Of a stretch of 64,000 nucleotides of DNA, positions 10,681 to 19,222 are shown in pieces (position 1 is the first letter of the stretch; each line of letters begins with the position of its first letter). The notes below the pieces were generated by a model, which saw only the letters and a list, made by a program, of their open reading frames with translations, was not told the DNA's origin and made no database searches. The position numbers and the translations under genes were made by a program. Where the stretch lies: contig NZ_JARXVF010000009.1 in the NCBI RefSeq assembly GCF_029892515.1, positions 62,001 through 126,000 of the forward strand, given 5' to 3'. The stretch is from Pseudaminobacter soli (ex Li et al. 2025). GTDB lineage: Bacteria > Pseudomonadota > Alphaproteobacteria > Rhizobiales > Rhizobiaceae.

Positions 10681-10757
10681 TCACTCCACAAAAGCATGTC
10701 CAGCCGGAGCGACAACGCTCCGGCATCGACTGATACGGTAAAACAAGGTTCCGGCGC

Positions 10758-11561
10758 CTAGCTGTTGCCGGTCGAACGGTTCGCCGCCGCGCGCTTCTGG
10801 GCCAAGGCCCCGCCCCCCATCAGGACGATGGAGATGATCACAAGCAATGTCGACATCGCCAGGATCGACGGATCGATATTGTCCCGAAGGCCATCGAACA
10901 TCTGGCGCGGCAGTGTGCGCTGGCCCGGGCCGCTGATGAAGAGCGCGACGACGACCTCGTCGAACGAGAAGACGAAGGCGAAGAGCGCGCCCGAGATGAC
11001 ACCCGGCGCAATTAGCGGCAGCGTCACCGTGCGGAAGGCATGGAACGGGCTCGCGCCGAGGCTTGCCGCCGCCCGAACAAGGTTCATGTCGAAGTTCTTC
11101 AGCGTGGCAGTGACCGTGATCAGCACGAATGGCACCGCCAGAACCGCATGGGCGAGAACGAGGCCCAGAAAGGACGCGACGAGGCCCAACTTGGCGAAGA
11201 AGAAATACATGCCGACGCCACTGATGACGACGGGCACGATCATCGGTGAGATCACCACCGCGAGGATCATCGAACGGGCCGGAAGCCGGCTGCGCGACAT
11301 GCCGAGCGCCGCGAGCGTCCCCAGCACCGTCGACACCAGCGTCGCGCCGGCGCCAATGATCAGGCTGTTGAGGAGCGCCGACATCCAGGGCTGCGGCTGC
11401 AGGATCTTCTCGTACCATTGCAGGGAAAAGCCCGGCAGCGGATAGGACAGGAAGTTGGCCGAACTGAAGGAGATCGGGATGACCACGAGCGTCGGCCCGA
11501 TCAGGAAGATCATTACGAGGCAGCAGAAGGCGATCTGCACACGTCTCAAGGCAACAGGCAT
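10758..11561 (-). CDS. ABC transporter permease, PotC-like
   Basis: Inner-membrane channel subunit of the polyamine/amine-type importer. Six hydrophobic segments are visible in 267 residues, the family norm. The cytoplasmic coupling loop reads RAAASLGASPFHAFRTVTLPLI, shortened here to its EAA-like core AAASLGAS. Its start lies four bases after the stop of the PotB-like permease, so the two are translated together. Partners are the permease at 11565, the binding proteins at 12836 and 13894 and the ATPase at 5132. Confidence 0.88.
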   Translation of the reverse strand: MPVALRRVQIAFCCLVMIFLIGPTLVVIPISFSSANFLSYPLPGFSLQWYEKILQPQPWMSALLNSLIIGAGATLVSTVLGTLAALGMSRSRLPARSMILAVVISPMIVPVVISGVGMYFFFAKLGLVASFLGLVLAHAVLAVPFVLITVTATLKNFDMNLVRAAASLGASPFHAFRTVTLPLIAPGVISGALFAFVFSFDEVVVALFISGPGQRTLPRQMFDGLRDNIDPSILAMSTLLVIISIVLMGGGALAQKRAAANRSTGNS

Positions 11562-11564
11562 CTC

Positions 11565-12839
11565 TCACTCCATTCCAACGATGCGGCCGATGCCGACGAT
11601 CCGCCCGACAACCGCGTAGAGCGCGAGGATGCAGGTCAGCAGCAGGACACCGAGCGCGGCGGACATGCCCCAGTTGATCGTGGTGTTGGCGTAGAAGGCC
11701 ACGAAGTAGCTCAGCATCTGGTCCGATGCGCCGCCGACGAGGGTGGGCGTGACGTAATAACCGGCGGAGATGATGAAGGTGAGGAGGCATCCTGCTCCGA
11801 CGCCCGGTAGCGTGAGCGGCAGATAGACCCTGAGGAACGTCGTGACGGGTCCCGCACCGAGCGAAGCGGAGGCTTTGACATAGGACGGCGAGATGCCCTT
11901 CATGACGCTGACCAGCGGCAGCACCATGAATGGCAGCAGGATATGCACCATCGCGATGTAGAGGCCGGTCCGGTTGAACACGAGTTCGAGCGGTGCATCC
12001 GTGATGTTCAGCGCCTGAAGCAGGCGGTTCACCACCCCCTCCTTCTGCAGAATGACGATCCAGGCGCTCGTCCTGACCAGAAGAGACGTCCAGAAGGGCA
12101 AGAGCACGCAGGCCAGCATGATCGCCGAGAAACGTCCGCCGATGGCGACGATGGCATTGGCGATCGGATAGGCTGCGAAGAGGCAGATCACCGTGACCAG
12201 CGCACTGATCGTCAATGTCCGCATCAGCGTCGAAAGGAACAGCCGCTCCTCCGGCGGGGCCATCTGCACGCCGCCGTTCTCGCCGGGGCGCAGGTCGACG
12301 GCCGAGAGCAGGTAGAAGGCCGTCAGCGGCGCGCCGTTGCGCTGGATGACCCGCCAATAGGCCGGGTTGCCCCAGTTGCCGTCGATGGCGAGCAACTGGG
12401 CCTTCGCAGGTTCCTCCGGCGCCTTGCGGATCGTTCGGACCGTCTTGGCAAGAAGGCTGCGGAAACCGGTGATCTCGTAGTTCAGCCGGCGGCCCGCCTC
12501 CGCCAAGATCTTGGGATCGGCGCCCGCCCGGATGTCGGCGGCCAGCGCCTCGAAGGCCGCATCGGGCGGCGTGTCGACCCCGTCCCAGTCCTCCAGAGAG
12601 CCAAGCGTCGTCGGAAACGCATTGCGGACCTCGGGATTGTTGATGGCATGGAACAGCATCGTGCCGAGCGGCAGCACGAAGGCGAAGACGATGAAGGCGA
12701 CGAGAGGACCGATCAGGACGAGGCTGACGATCGTCTGCCGCCGCCTGTCGGCGCGAAAGCCCGTGGCAAGGGCGGAAACCCGCCCCTGCTGGCCGTCGGC
12801 CGCGCCAATGCGCGGCCGCAGGAGAACATCCGACGTCAT
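11565..12839 (-). CDS. ABC transporter permease, PotB-like, with enlarged periplasmic loop
   Basis: Second channel subunit of the importer. The start at 12839 overlaps the stop of the binding protein as ATGA; open sequence upstream of it overlaps that gene and is not coding. At 424 residues it is longer than a plain PotB. A first membrane helix (about residues 32-55) is followed by roughly 110 hydrophilic residues before the remaining five helices, a layout seen in one subgroup of this family. The EAA-like loop contains KASASLGAGPVTTFLRVYLP. The extra loop may contact the binding protein; this is inference. Confidence 0.87.
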   Translation of the reverse strand: MTSDVLLRPRIGAADGQQGRVSALATGFRADRRRQTIVSLVLIGPLVAFIVFAFVLPLGTMLFHAINNPEVRNAFPTTLGSLEDWDGVDTPPDAAFEALAADIRAGADPKILAEAGRRLNYEITGFRSLLAKTVRTIRKAPEEPAKAQLLAIDGNWGNPAYWRVIQRNGAPLTAFYLLSAVDLRPGENGGVQMAPPEERLFLSTLMRTLTISALVTVICLFAAYPIANAIVAIGGRFSAIMLACVLLPFWTSLLVRTSAWIVILQKEGVVNRLLQALNITDAPLELVFNRTGLYIAMVHILLPFMVLPLVSVMKGISPSYVKASASLGAGPVTTFLRVYLPLTLPGVGAGCLLTFIISAGYYVTPTLVGGASDQMLSYFVAFYANTTINWGMSAALGVLLLTCILALYAVVGRIVGIGRIVGME

Positions 12840-13882
12840 TGCGCACGCCATGTCGCAAATCTCGCCTCGAGCGCCTCGCCGTGGTCGGCCCAGAACTCCG
12901 TGTTGAGCGCCACCGCCGCGGCCATATTCGCCTCGGTCGTCGGAAGATCCTTTGCGATCTCCGGCTTGACGCCGCGAATAGCTGCGAGATTGGTGACGCC
13001 GTAAGCGATATGCTGTGGGAAGGTCGCCTGGGCGCTCTCGGTCGAGGCGAAGGCGATGAACTTCTCCGCATTCTCCCGGTTGGGCGAGCCCTTCACGATG
13101 CCCCAGTAGTCGATGCCGAAGACCTGCCCATCCCAGATGAGGGCGAAGTCCTTGCCGGAGGCATTCGCCGCCGCGACGCGGCCGTTGAAGGTCGCCGTGG
13201 CGACGACGTCGCCGGCGGCAAGGCGCTCGACGGATTCCGCGCCCGTCGCCCACCAGAGGATCGACGACTTGATCTCGTCGAGCTTGGCAAAGGCGCGGTC
13301 CTGGCCCTCGTCCGTGGCAAGCACATCATAGACCTTGTCCTTGCTAACCCCGTCCGCAAGGAGCGCGATTTCGAGCGTCATCTTCGCCGTCTGGCGGAAC
13401 CCGCGCTTGCCGGGCCATTTCTCGACATTCCACAGGTCGGCCCAGTTCTTCGGCCCATCCGCCAGCTTCGCCTTGTCGTAGCTCGGCACCATGGACCAGA
13501 CGAAAGCGCCGACGCCGCAGTCGCTGTAGGCTTCGGGAATGAAATCCTCCCGCTTGCCGATCCTGCTCCAGTCCAGCTCCTCGAAAAGGCCTTCGGCGCA
13601 GCCCGACAGGAGCGTGTTCTGCTCCACCTGCATGACGTCCCAGGAAACGCTGCCGCTGTCGACCATGGCACGTACCTTGGCCATCTGCCCGGAATAGGAA
13701 TCTTCCGTCAGCACCACACCGGAGGACGCCGCGAAGGGCTCGAAGAAGGCCTTGCGCTCGGCATCCTGCAGCACGCCGCCGGCCCCGACGACGGTCAATT
13801 TGCCGGCATCGGCAAATGCGGCGGGAGCACCCGCCAGGACAGCGAGCATGCCCAGCCCGCCAAAAAGCCCAAGATAAGTCAT
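12836..13882 (-). CDS. Periplasmic solute-binding protein, PotD-like (second paralog)
   Basis: Extracellular capture protein for the ABC importer. A signal peptide (about residues 1-24, ending AAFADA) precedes a 348-residue class D/PotD-type fold. Landmarks shared with its neighbour at 13894 are the TVVGAGGVLQDA opening, SYSGQMAKV, WDVMQ, SDCGVGAFVWS, EKWPGKRGFR and GQDRAFAKLD. The two genes are therefore tandem paralogs. They differ in likely pocket positions, for example WWATGAESVE here against WWESGAQPME there. The ATGA overlap with the permease gene couples expression. Two receptors could widen the ligand range of one transporter. Confidence 0.88.
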   Translation of the reverse strand: MTYLGLFGGLGMLAVLAGAPAAFADAGKLTVVGAGGVLQDAERKAFFEPFAASSGVVLTEDSYSGQMAKVRAMVDSGSVSWDVMQVEQNTLLSGCAEGLFEELDWSRIGKREDFIPEAYSDCGVGAFVWSMVPSYDKAKLADGPKNWADLWNVEKWPGKRGFRQTAKMTLEIALLADGVSKDKVYDVLATDEGQDRAFAKLDEIKSSILWWATGAESVERLAAGDVVATATFNGRVAAANASGKDFALIWDGQVFGIDYWGIVKGSPNRENAEKFIAFASTESAQATFPQHIAYGVTNLAAIRGVKPEIAKDLPTTEANMAAAVALNTEFWADHGEALEARFATWRAQ

Positions 13883-13893
13883 GACATCCTCCC

Positions 13894-14922
13894 TTATTGT
13901 GCGACCCAGCGGTTGAAGCGCTGCTGAAGTTCCTCTTCGTGGTCCACCCAGAACGGCGTGCTGACGGCAAGCGCCCCCACCATGTTCTCCTCGGCCGTCG
14001 GCAGCTGCGGCTTGATGTCGGCGGAGATGCCGTCCATCGCCTTGGCATTGGTCACGCCGTAGACCATCTTCTCCGCAAAGGCCTTCTGCGGCTCGGGGCT
14101 CGTCATGAAGTTGACGATGTCGAAGGCCTGGTCCCTGTTGCCGCCCTTCGGAATGGCCCAGAAGTCCATTGCATAGAGCTGGTTGGTCCAGGACATCTTG
14201 AAATGCCGGCCCTGCTGGTTTGCGGCGATGACGCGCCCGTTATAGGCCGAGGTCATCGTCACCTCGCCGGAGGCCAGCCATTCCATCGGCTGCGCGCCGC
14301 TTTCCCACCACTGGATGCTCGGCTTGATCGCGTCGAGCTTGGCAAAGGCGCGGTCCTGTCCTTTCTTGGTCGCCAGGATGTCGTAGAGTTCTTCGGGCTT
14401 TGCGCCGTCGGCGAGCAGGGCGACTTCAAGCGTCATGCGCGCCTGCTTGCGCAGCCCGCGTTTTCCCGGCCACTTTTCGAGATTCCAGAAATCCGCCCAG
14501 GAGGTGACGCCGCTCGTCTTGTCGCCGTCATAGGCGAGGATCTTCGACCAGACGAAAGCGCCGACACCGCAATCGGACTTGGCCGGCGCGATGATGTCGG
14601 CGCTGTTCGGTAGGCTGGCCCAGTCGAACGGCTCCAAAAGGCCCTGGTCGCAGGCGAGAATCATCTCGTTCTCGTCCATCTGCACGACATCCCAGGTCGT
14701 CGTGCCGGTCTCGACCATGGCCTTCACCTTGGCAATGCCGCCCGTATAGGATTCCTCCAGTAGCGGCGCGCCGGCTTTCTCCTGATAGGGCTTGAAGAGC
14801 GTTTCGCGCATCGCTTCCTGCGTCGCGCCGCCGAAGCCGACGACGGTCAGGTCACGGGACAGCGCCGGAGACGCGACGACGAGCGCGGCGCTCGCCATCA
14901 TTGCAAAAAACCGAGTTCTCAT
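13894..14922 (-). CDS. Periplasmic solute-binding protein, PotD-like (first paralog)
   Basis: A Sec signal peptide ending near residue 22 (ASPALS) precedes the mature PotD-like fold of 342 residues. The sequence tracks its neighbour at 12836 along its whole length: VVGFGGATQEAM, SYTGGIAKVKAMV, WDVVQMDENE, SDCGVGAFVWSK, EKWPGKRGLRKQ. It lies only 11 bases upstream of that paralog in the same operon. Binding proteins of this class take polyamines, amino-alcohols or other cationic solutes. The acylase and aminotransferase genes around it favour an amine derivative, but the ligand is unproven. Confidence 0.88.
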   Translation of the reverse strand: MRTRFFAMMASAALVVASPALSRDLTVVGFGGATQEAMRETLFKPYQEKAGAPLLEESYTGGIAKVKAMVETGTTTWDVVQMDENEMILACDQGLLEPFDWASLPNSADIIAPAKSDCGVGAFVWSKILAYDGDKTSGVTSWADFWNLEKWPGKRGLRKQARMTLEVALLADGAKPEELYDILATKKGQDRAFAKLDAIKPSIQWWESGAQPMEWLASGEVTMTSAYNGRVIAANQQGRHFKMSWTNQLYAMDFWAIPKGGNRDQAFDIVNFMTSPEPQKAFAEKMVYGVTNAKAMDGISADIKPQLPTAEENMVGALAVSTPFWVDHEEELQQRFNRWVAQ

Positions 14923-14959
14923 GGGTTCCCCTTTTGTGTTTGAGAGCAGGTTGGAAAGA

Positions 14960-16261
14960 TCAGGCCGCGACGGAACGGACGAGGCCGGCCATGGTCGTGT
15001 CGATGAGTTCGAGCGTATCGTCGAGGACGGCGCGGTCGTGGCTCAGCGAGAGGTAGAGGCGTTTGAGCTGGAGCGGCTGGAAGACCTGCCGGCCGGCGAT
15101 CAGCGCCCGCCGGAAGCGCATGTCGAGATCGTTGTCGTTGCGCAGAAGGTCCGTGTAGTCGCGGAACGCGCCGTCGAAGAAATAGACGAGCCAGACCGAG
15201 CCGAAGCCGGCGGCCTGCGCCTTCAGGCCGTGTCGCGCGATGATGCCGTCGATCTCGCCGCGCAGATAGGCGCCGAGCCCGAACAGCCGCTCGTAAACGC
15301 CCGGTCTGGCCAGCTCCTCGATCGTCGCCTTGACGGCCGCCATCGAGGACGGCGTGCCGTTGAACGTGCCGCCCATGAAGACGGCGCCCTCGCCCGTGCG
15401 CCCCACCCGTTCCATGATCTCGCGCCGGCCGGCGACGATGCCGATCGGATATCCGCTCGTCGCGGCCTTGCCGAAGGTGGCAAGATCGGGCGTGACGCCG
15501 ACGATCGACTGGTAGCCGCCGAGCGCGTGCCGGAAACCGGTGATCACCTCGTCGAAAATGAGGACGACACCGTGCTCGGCGGTGATCCGGCGCAGGTCGG
15601 AGAGGAACTGCGCCTCCGCAATGACCGCGCCCATATTGTGTGCGATCGGCTCGACGATGATCGCCGCGACCTCGCCCGGATTCTTGCGGATATAGTCCTC
15701 GACGGCACCGGCATCGTTATAGGGCAGGATGGCGGTGTGGCGGGCGGCATCGAACAGCATGCCGTCGGACATCGGGTCGTAGGAGCCGAGCATCTGGCGG
15801 CTCGACTGGCCGTTCATGGCGACATAATCGTGCCAGCCGTGGTAGCCGCCCTGGAACTTGATGATCTGCTTTCGCCCCGTATAGGCGCGGGCGAGACGGA
15901 GGGCATGGTAGGTCGCCTCCGAGCCGCTGCTGCAGAACGCCACCTGATCGGCGCAGGGGATCGCGTTCACGAGGAGCTCGGCCACCTCGACCTCCAGCTC
16001 CAGCACGCCGGCGCCGATCAAATCGAGGTTTTCGGCCGTCTCGGCAATCGCGGCGGCAACGGCGGGCGGGCGATGACCGAGCACATTGGCACCGAAGGCG
16101 CAGTGATAGTCGGTGTAGCGGTTGCCGTCCGCATCATAGAGATAGGCCCCCTCGGCCCGGGCGAAGGCGATCGGCGCGCCGAGGCGCCGGCTGGGGCTCA
16201 ACAGGCCGCCGGGAATGACGGCTTCCGCGCGCGCGGCGATCGTTTCGTTGTTCGTCGACAT
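14960..16261 (-). CDS. Class III aminotransferase, glutamate-1-semialdehyde aminomutase-like
   Basis: PLP enzyme of the HemL-like branch. It has the phosphate loop CSSGSEATYHALR, QGGYHGWHD, LIFDEVITGFR with the pyridine-binding Asp, and TFGKAATSGYPIG with the Schiff-base Lys. It is unlikely to be the tetrapyrrole enzyme: it lies inside a transport operon and is distinct from canonical HemL in its N-terminus. ATG 16261 has AAGGAG seven bases upstream; an in-frame ATG at 16267 lies too close to that site. It is the second aminotransferase of the locus and probably acts on a different intermediate from the enzyme at 7682. Confidence 0.86.
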   Translation of the reverse strand: MSTNNETIAARAEAVIPGGLLSPSRRLGAPIAFARAEGAYLYDADGNRYTDYHCAFGANVLGHRPPAVAAAIAETAENLDLIGAGVLELEVEVAELLVNAIPCADQVAFCSSGSEATYHALRLARAYTGRKQIIKFQGGYHGWHDYVAMNGQSSRQMLGSYDPMSDGMLFDAARHTAILPYNDAGAVEDYIRKNPGEVAAIIVEPIAHNMGAVIAEAQFLSDLRRITAEHGVVLIFDEVITGFRHALGGYQSIVGVTPDLATFGKAATSGYPIGIVAGRREIMERVGRTGEGAVFMGGTFNGTPSSMAAVKATIEELARPGVYERLFGLGAYLRGEIDGIIARHGLKAQAAGFGSVWLVYFFDGAFRDYTDLLRNDNDLDMRFRRALIAGRQVFQPLQLKRLYLSLSHDRAVLDDTLELIDTTMAGLVRSVAA

Positions 16262-16272
16262 CGGCATTCTCC

Positions 16273-17250
16273 TTACGCAAGGCTTTCGAGCGCAACGGCC
16301 CTTATGCCGTCGCCGTCCAGGCGGTAGTGCCTGTAGAGATGGGTGGGGGGTGCGATCAGGCTGTACTCGTCGCGGATGCCGTGCCGGACGAGGCGCGCGC
16401 CCCTGCCCTTTTCAGCCAGCACTTCCGCAACGGCACCGCCGAGGCCGCCGAGAATGTTGTGCTCCTCGACCGTCAGGATGACCTTGGAACGGGCCGAGGC
16501 CTCGATGATCGCCTCCTCGTCGAGCGGCTTGATCGAATGCATGTCGATCAGGCCGACGGAATGGCCGGCGGCATTCAACTCCTCCATCGCGCGCTTGGCG
16601 CCATGCACGGGATAGCCAGCGGCGATGATCGTAATGTCCTTGCCGATACCGTGCACAATCGCCTTGCCGAGTTCGAAGGCGACGCCGTTCTCGTAGACGA
16701 CCGGATCATGGCCGCGGTGGATGCGGAAATAGATCGGAAGCGGATAGTCGACGGTCGCCCTGAGGGCCGCATCGAGCGCCGGCCCGTCCGCCGTCGACAC
16801 GACAGCGAGGTTCGCGATGCTGCGCATGATGGCGATGTCTTCCGTCGCGTGATGGGAGGTACCGTAAAAGCCAAGCGAGACGCCGGTGTGATGTCCGATC
16901 AGGCGAACCGGCTGCTTGCAATAGGCGACATCCATGCGGATCTGCTCGCAGCACAGCAGCGCGAGGAACGAGGCGAAGGTCGCCACATAGGGAATGGCAC
17001 CCGTCGTCGCCATGCCGGCCGCGGCCGAGACCATGTTCTGCTCGGAAATGCCGAACTGCACGAAACGCTCCGGATAGCGCTGGGCGAAGGCGGAAAGCCC
17101 GTTGGAATATTGCAGGTCCGCCGTGCCCGCCATGACCGGGTGGCCGGCCTCGGCAAGGGCGATGAGCGCATTCGACAGCGTGGGGAGCGAGGGCGCGCGG
17201 CGGTTAATCTCGCGGTATTGCCACGAGTCCTTGGAAAGCAGTTGGGTCAT
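16273..17250 (-). CDS. Transketolase C-terminal half (pyrimidine-binding and C-terminal domains)
   Basis: Beta-type subunit of a split, thiamine-diphosphate-dependent transketolase. The pyrimidine-binding domain contains the cofactor-activating Glu in FGISEQNMVSAAAG. A C-terminal domain with VEEHNILGGLGGAVAE follows. At 325 residues it covers only the second half of a full transketolase. Its start overlaps the end of the N-terminal half as ATGA, so the two are made together. Such split enzymes often act outside central carbon flow, moving a two-carbon ketol unit between specialised substrates. Confidence 0.88.
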   Translation of the reverse strand: MTQLLSKDSWQYREINRRAPSLPTLSNALIALAEAGHPVMAGTADLQYSNGLSAFAQRYPERFVQFGISEQNMVSAAAGMATTGAIPYVATFASFLALLCCEQIRMDVAYCKQPVRLIGHHTGVSLGFYGTSHHATEDIAIMRSIANLAVVSTADGPALDAALRATVDYPLPIYFRIHRGHDPVVYENGVAFELGKAIVHGIGKDITIIAAGYPVHGAKRAMEELNAAGHSVGLIDMHSIKPLDEEAIIEASARSKVILTVEEHNILGGLGGAVAEVLAEKGRGARLVRHGIRDEYSLIAPPTHLYRHYRLDGDGIRAVALESLA

Positions 17251-18146
17251 TGGCAGATTACCGTGTTCAGGATCGTTTCGCGGGCCTTGGCCTCGTCTTC
17301 CGCGCCGAGATAGCCAAGATGCCAGCCGGGTTCGGTTTCCATGTAGTCGATGCCCTTGCCCTTCACCGTGCGGGCGATGATGCAGCAGGGTTTTTCGCGC
17401 ATGCGATCGGCCTTGACCCTGCGCAGCAGCGTCGTCAGCGCCGCAAGGTCATGGCCGTCGACGGTATGGACCTCCCAGCCGAAGGCGCGCCATTTCTCGT
17501 CGAGCGGTTCGATCGCCAGGACGTCGTCGACCTTGCCGTCGAGCTGGTAGCCGTTGCGGTCGACGATGGCGACGAGGCTGGAGAGATTGTGCGCGGCGGC
17601 GGACAAGGCGGCTTCCCAGACCTGACCCTCCTGCATTTCCCCGTCGCCGAGGAGGACGAAGGCATTGAAATCCCGCTTCTGGAAGCGCGCGCCAAGCAGC
17701 ATGCCGACGCCGTTCGACAAAGCATGCCCGATGGAGCCGGAGCTGAAATCGACGCCGGGAACCTTCGTCATATCGGGATGGTCGCCGAGCGGACTGCCGA
17801 GCCGCGTATAGCCTTCAAGCCATGCGGGATCGAAGAAGCCGAGATCGGCGAGAATGGGAAAAAGGCCGACGGCCGCATGGCCCTTGCCCATCAGGAAGCG
17901 GTCCCGGTCGCCCCAGGCTGGCTCGCCCTTTCGGAGCCGCATCACATCGTAATAGAGCGCCGCAAAGATCTCCGCGCAGGAGAAGACGGAGGTGTAGTGG
18001 CCCACCTTGGCGATCGAGATCAGCCGAAGCGTCTCGAGCCTGACGAAACGTGCGCGTTCCTGAAGGAAGGCAAGCTGTTCTCCGAACAATAGGTCATCGT
18101 TGCGCGCCACCGAAAGGTGGCCGCCTGGAATCTGTCGCACTGACAA
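17247..18146 (-). CDS. Transketolase N-terminal half (thiamine diphosphate-binding domain)
   Basis: Alpha-type subunit paired with the gene at 16273. The thiamine diphosphate motif is GDGEMQEGQVWEAAL...VDRN (GDG-x-N class). Substrate-site histidines lie in GHYTSVF, GKGHAAVG and PLGDHPD. At 299 residues it is the normal size for the split form. A TTG start at 18146 is favoured because GGAG lies seven bases upstream; GTG 18140 is the alternative. It opens the right operon, about 22 bases from the operator-like repeat. Its product presumably makes or consumes a ketose-like intermediate of the imported compound. Confidence 0.87.
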   Translation of the reverse strand: MSVRQIPGGHLSVARNDDLLFGEQLAFLQERARFVRLETLRLISIAKVGHYTSVFSCAEIFAALYYDVMRLRKGEPAWGDRDRFLMGKGHAAVGLFPILADLGFFDPAWLEGYTRLGSPLGDHPDMTKVPGVDFSSGSIGHALSNGVGMLLGARFQKRDFNAFVLLGDGEMQEGQVWEAALSAAAHNLSSLVAIVDRNGYQLDGKVDDVLAIEPLDEKWRAFGWEVHTVDGHDLAALTTLLRRVKADRMREKPCCIIARTVKGKGIDYMETEPGWHLGYLGAEDEAKARETILNTVICQ

Positions 18147-18167
18147 GGATCTACTCCCGCTGTTCTT

Positions 18168-18196
18168 CTAACTTATAAGTTATAAGATATAGAAAA
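18168..18196. promoter_or_regulatory. Probable GntR operator, right operon promoter
   Basis: TAACTTATAAGTTATAAG (from 18169) is an AT-rich repeat with internal dyad symmetry, TAACTTATAAGTTA. It lies about 22 bases upstream of the first gene of the right operon. It matches the reverse complement of the 9075-9092 site with only a few changes. A site this close to the start would block RNA polymerase if occupied. Confidence 0.6.
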
Positions 18197-18383
18197 TGAG
18201 CTCGTGTGCAACAATTTTTTCATAGCGGTCTGGTTCCTTGAAACGCCGCCGTTTCGTCGCGACGGTTGCCCGAAGATGTTGATTTCCACCAGGAACTGAC
18301 CCGGGATTTCCGCCGAGAATTGGCTCTGGCTCATATTTGCTGCTGTTGTAGGGGACACTGCTGATTCACGGGAGGATCAGCGG

Positions 18384-18878
18384 ATGCACCATCGATTTCA
18401 GCGCGCGCGCCTCGCGCCGGACGGCTTTGCAGTAGATTCAGTCAAGTTCGTTGGGGTGAGGGTGCAAATCCAGTTGCGACCACGTTTGCCCACGGGGATT
18501 TGCCCTGACTGCGGACTTCAAAGCCGACGAGTTCAAAGCCAATATGTGCGCCGGCCAGCGGACCTTCCCCCTGGTGGTCGTCGCGTAGATCTGACTATCG
18601 TGGCTCGTCGATTCTGGTGTGATGCCGTCTTGTGCGGTCGGCGCATCTTCTGCGAACAGTTCGATAACAGCGTCCTGGCTCGCTATGGTCGGCGAACCCA
18701 ACGACTTGAAACGATCGTCCATCATCTTGGCCTGGCGCAGGGTGGTAGACCTGCGGCAGCCTTTGCAAATCGCCTCATGATGCCAGTGAGCAACCTCACA
18801 CTGTTGCAGCAGGCATTGGCGCGGCAGAGTATGTTGCAGCCGGGGCCATCCGCCCCCGACCGGGCTACGCAACCCTGA
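18384..18878 (+). pseudogene. ISL3-family transposase, N-terminal fragment
   Basis: The reading frame gives the N-terminal zinc-binding region of an ISL3-type DDE transposase: CPDCGLQSRR and a second Cys pair in RFWCDAVLCGRRIFCEQF, then the helix-turn-helix-like ARYGRRTQRLETIVHHLGLAQGG and FANRLMMPVSNLTLL. Only about 130 of an expected 400 or more residues remain and no catalytic DDE domain follows. No terminal inverted repeats were recognised. It marks the junction between the intact catabolic locus to the left and a rearranged region to the right. Confidence 0.75.
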
Positions 18879-19006
18879 CCAACTTCGCCCGGCCGGCGGC
18901 TTGCGTCCGCGTATTGTGAAAATACAATTTCTTGAACTATCAGCGATAGGCAGTATGACGATGTCGCGTTACTAGGTTGACGACTTTGTCTCTTCTTTAA
19001 CTTGCC

Positions 19007-19145
19007 TTGACATTGGACGTAGCGCTGTAGGGTTCTACCTTGAAGTGCGACTTTGCAGCGATACCAAAGGCTTATCGCACACAAGGAACCGCAGATGAAA
19101 CGCACCTACTCGCAGATCAGTCTGGCGCACGATCACAGACAACGC
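19007..19145 (+). mobile_element. IS30-type element, left-end remnant with transposase start
   Basis: ATG 19095 begins MKRTYSQISLA, the characteristic opening of IS30-family transposases, but the frame departs from the family after eleven residues and stops soon after. A TTGACA hexamer lies at 19007 with TAGGGT 15 bases on, a plausible promoter for the lost transposase. The right end of the element is missing. The motif is short, so the call is tentative. Confidence 0.45.
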
Positions 19146-19222
19146 CCTTAATGGCGTGCAATTCGATGTCTGGCGTGTTATTTAGGAAGAATATAGATAT
19201 TCAGGTAGATTGGAACCTGCCG

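Noticed and set aside
10704-10723. A perfect 7-bp hairpin between the permease and SDR genes as terminator
   Set aside because: No T-run follows it in the direction of transcription, and the SDR gene continues the operon.
10681-13071. A 796-codon minus-strand open frame
   Set aside because: It overlaps both permease genes and a binding-protein gene in another frame, is Arg/Pro-rich without domains, and is a GC-driven shadow.
14960-16261. Possible HemL for tetrapyrrole synthesis
   Set aside because: Although HemL-like, it lies inside a regulated transport operon with no haem genes, so a specialised aminotransferase is more likely.
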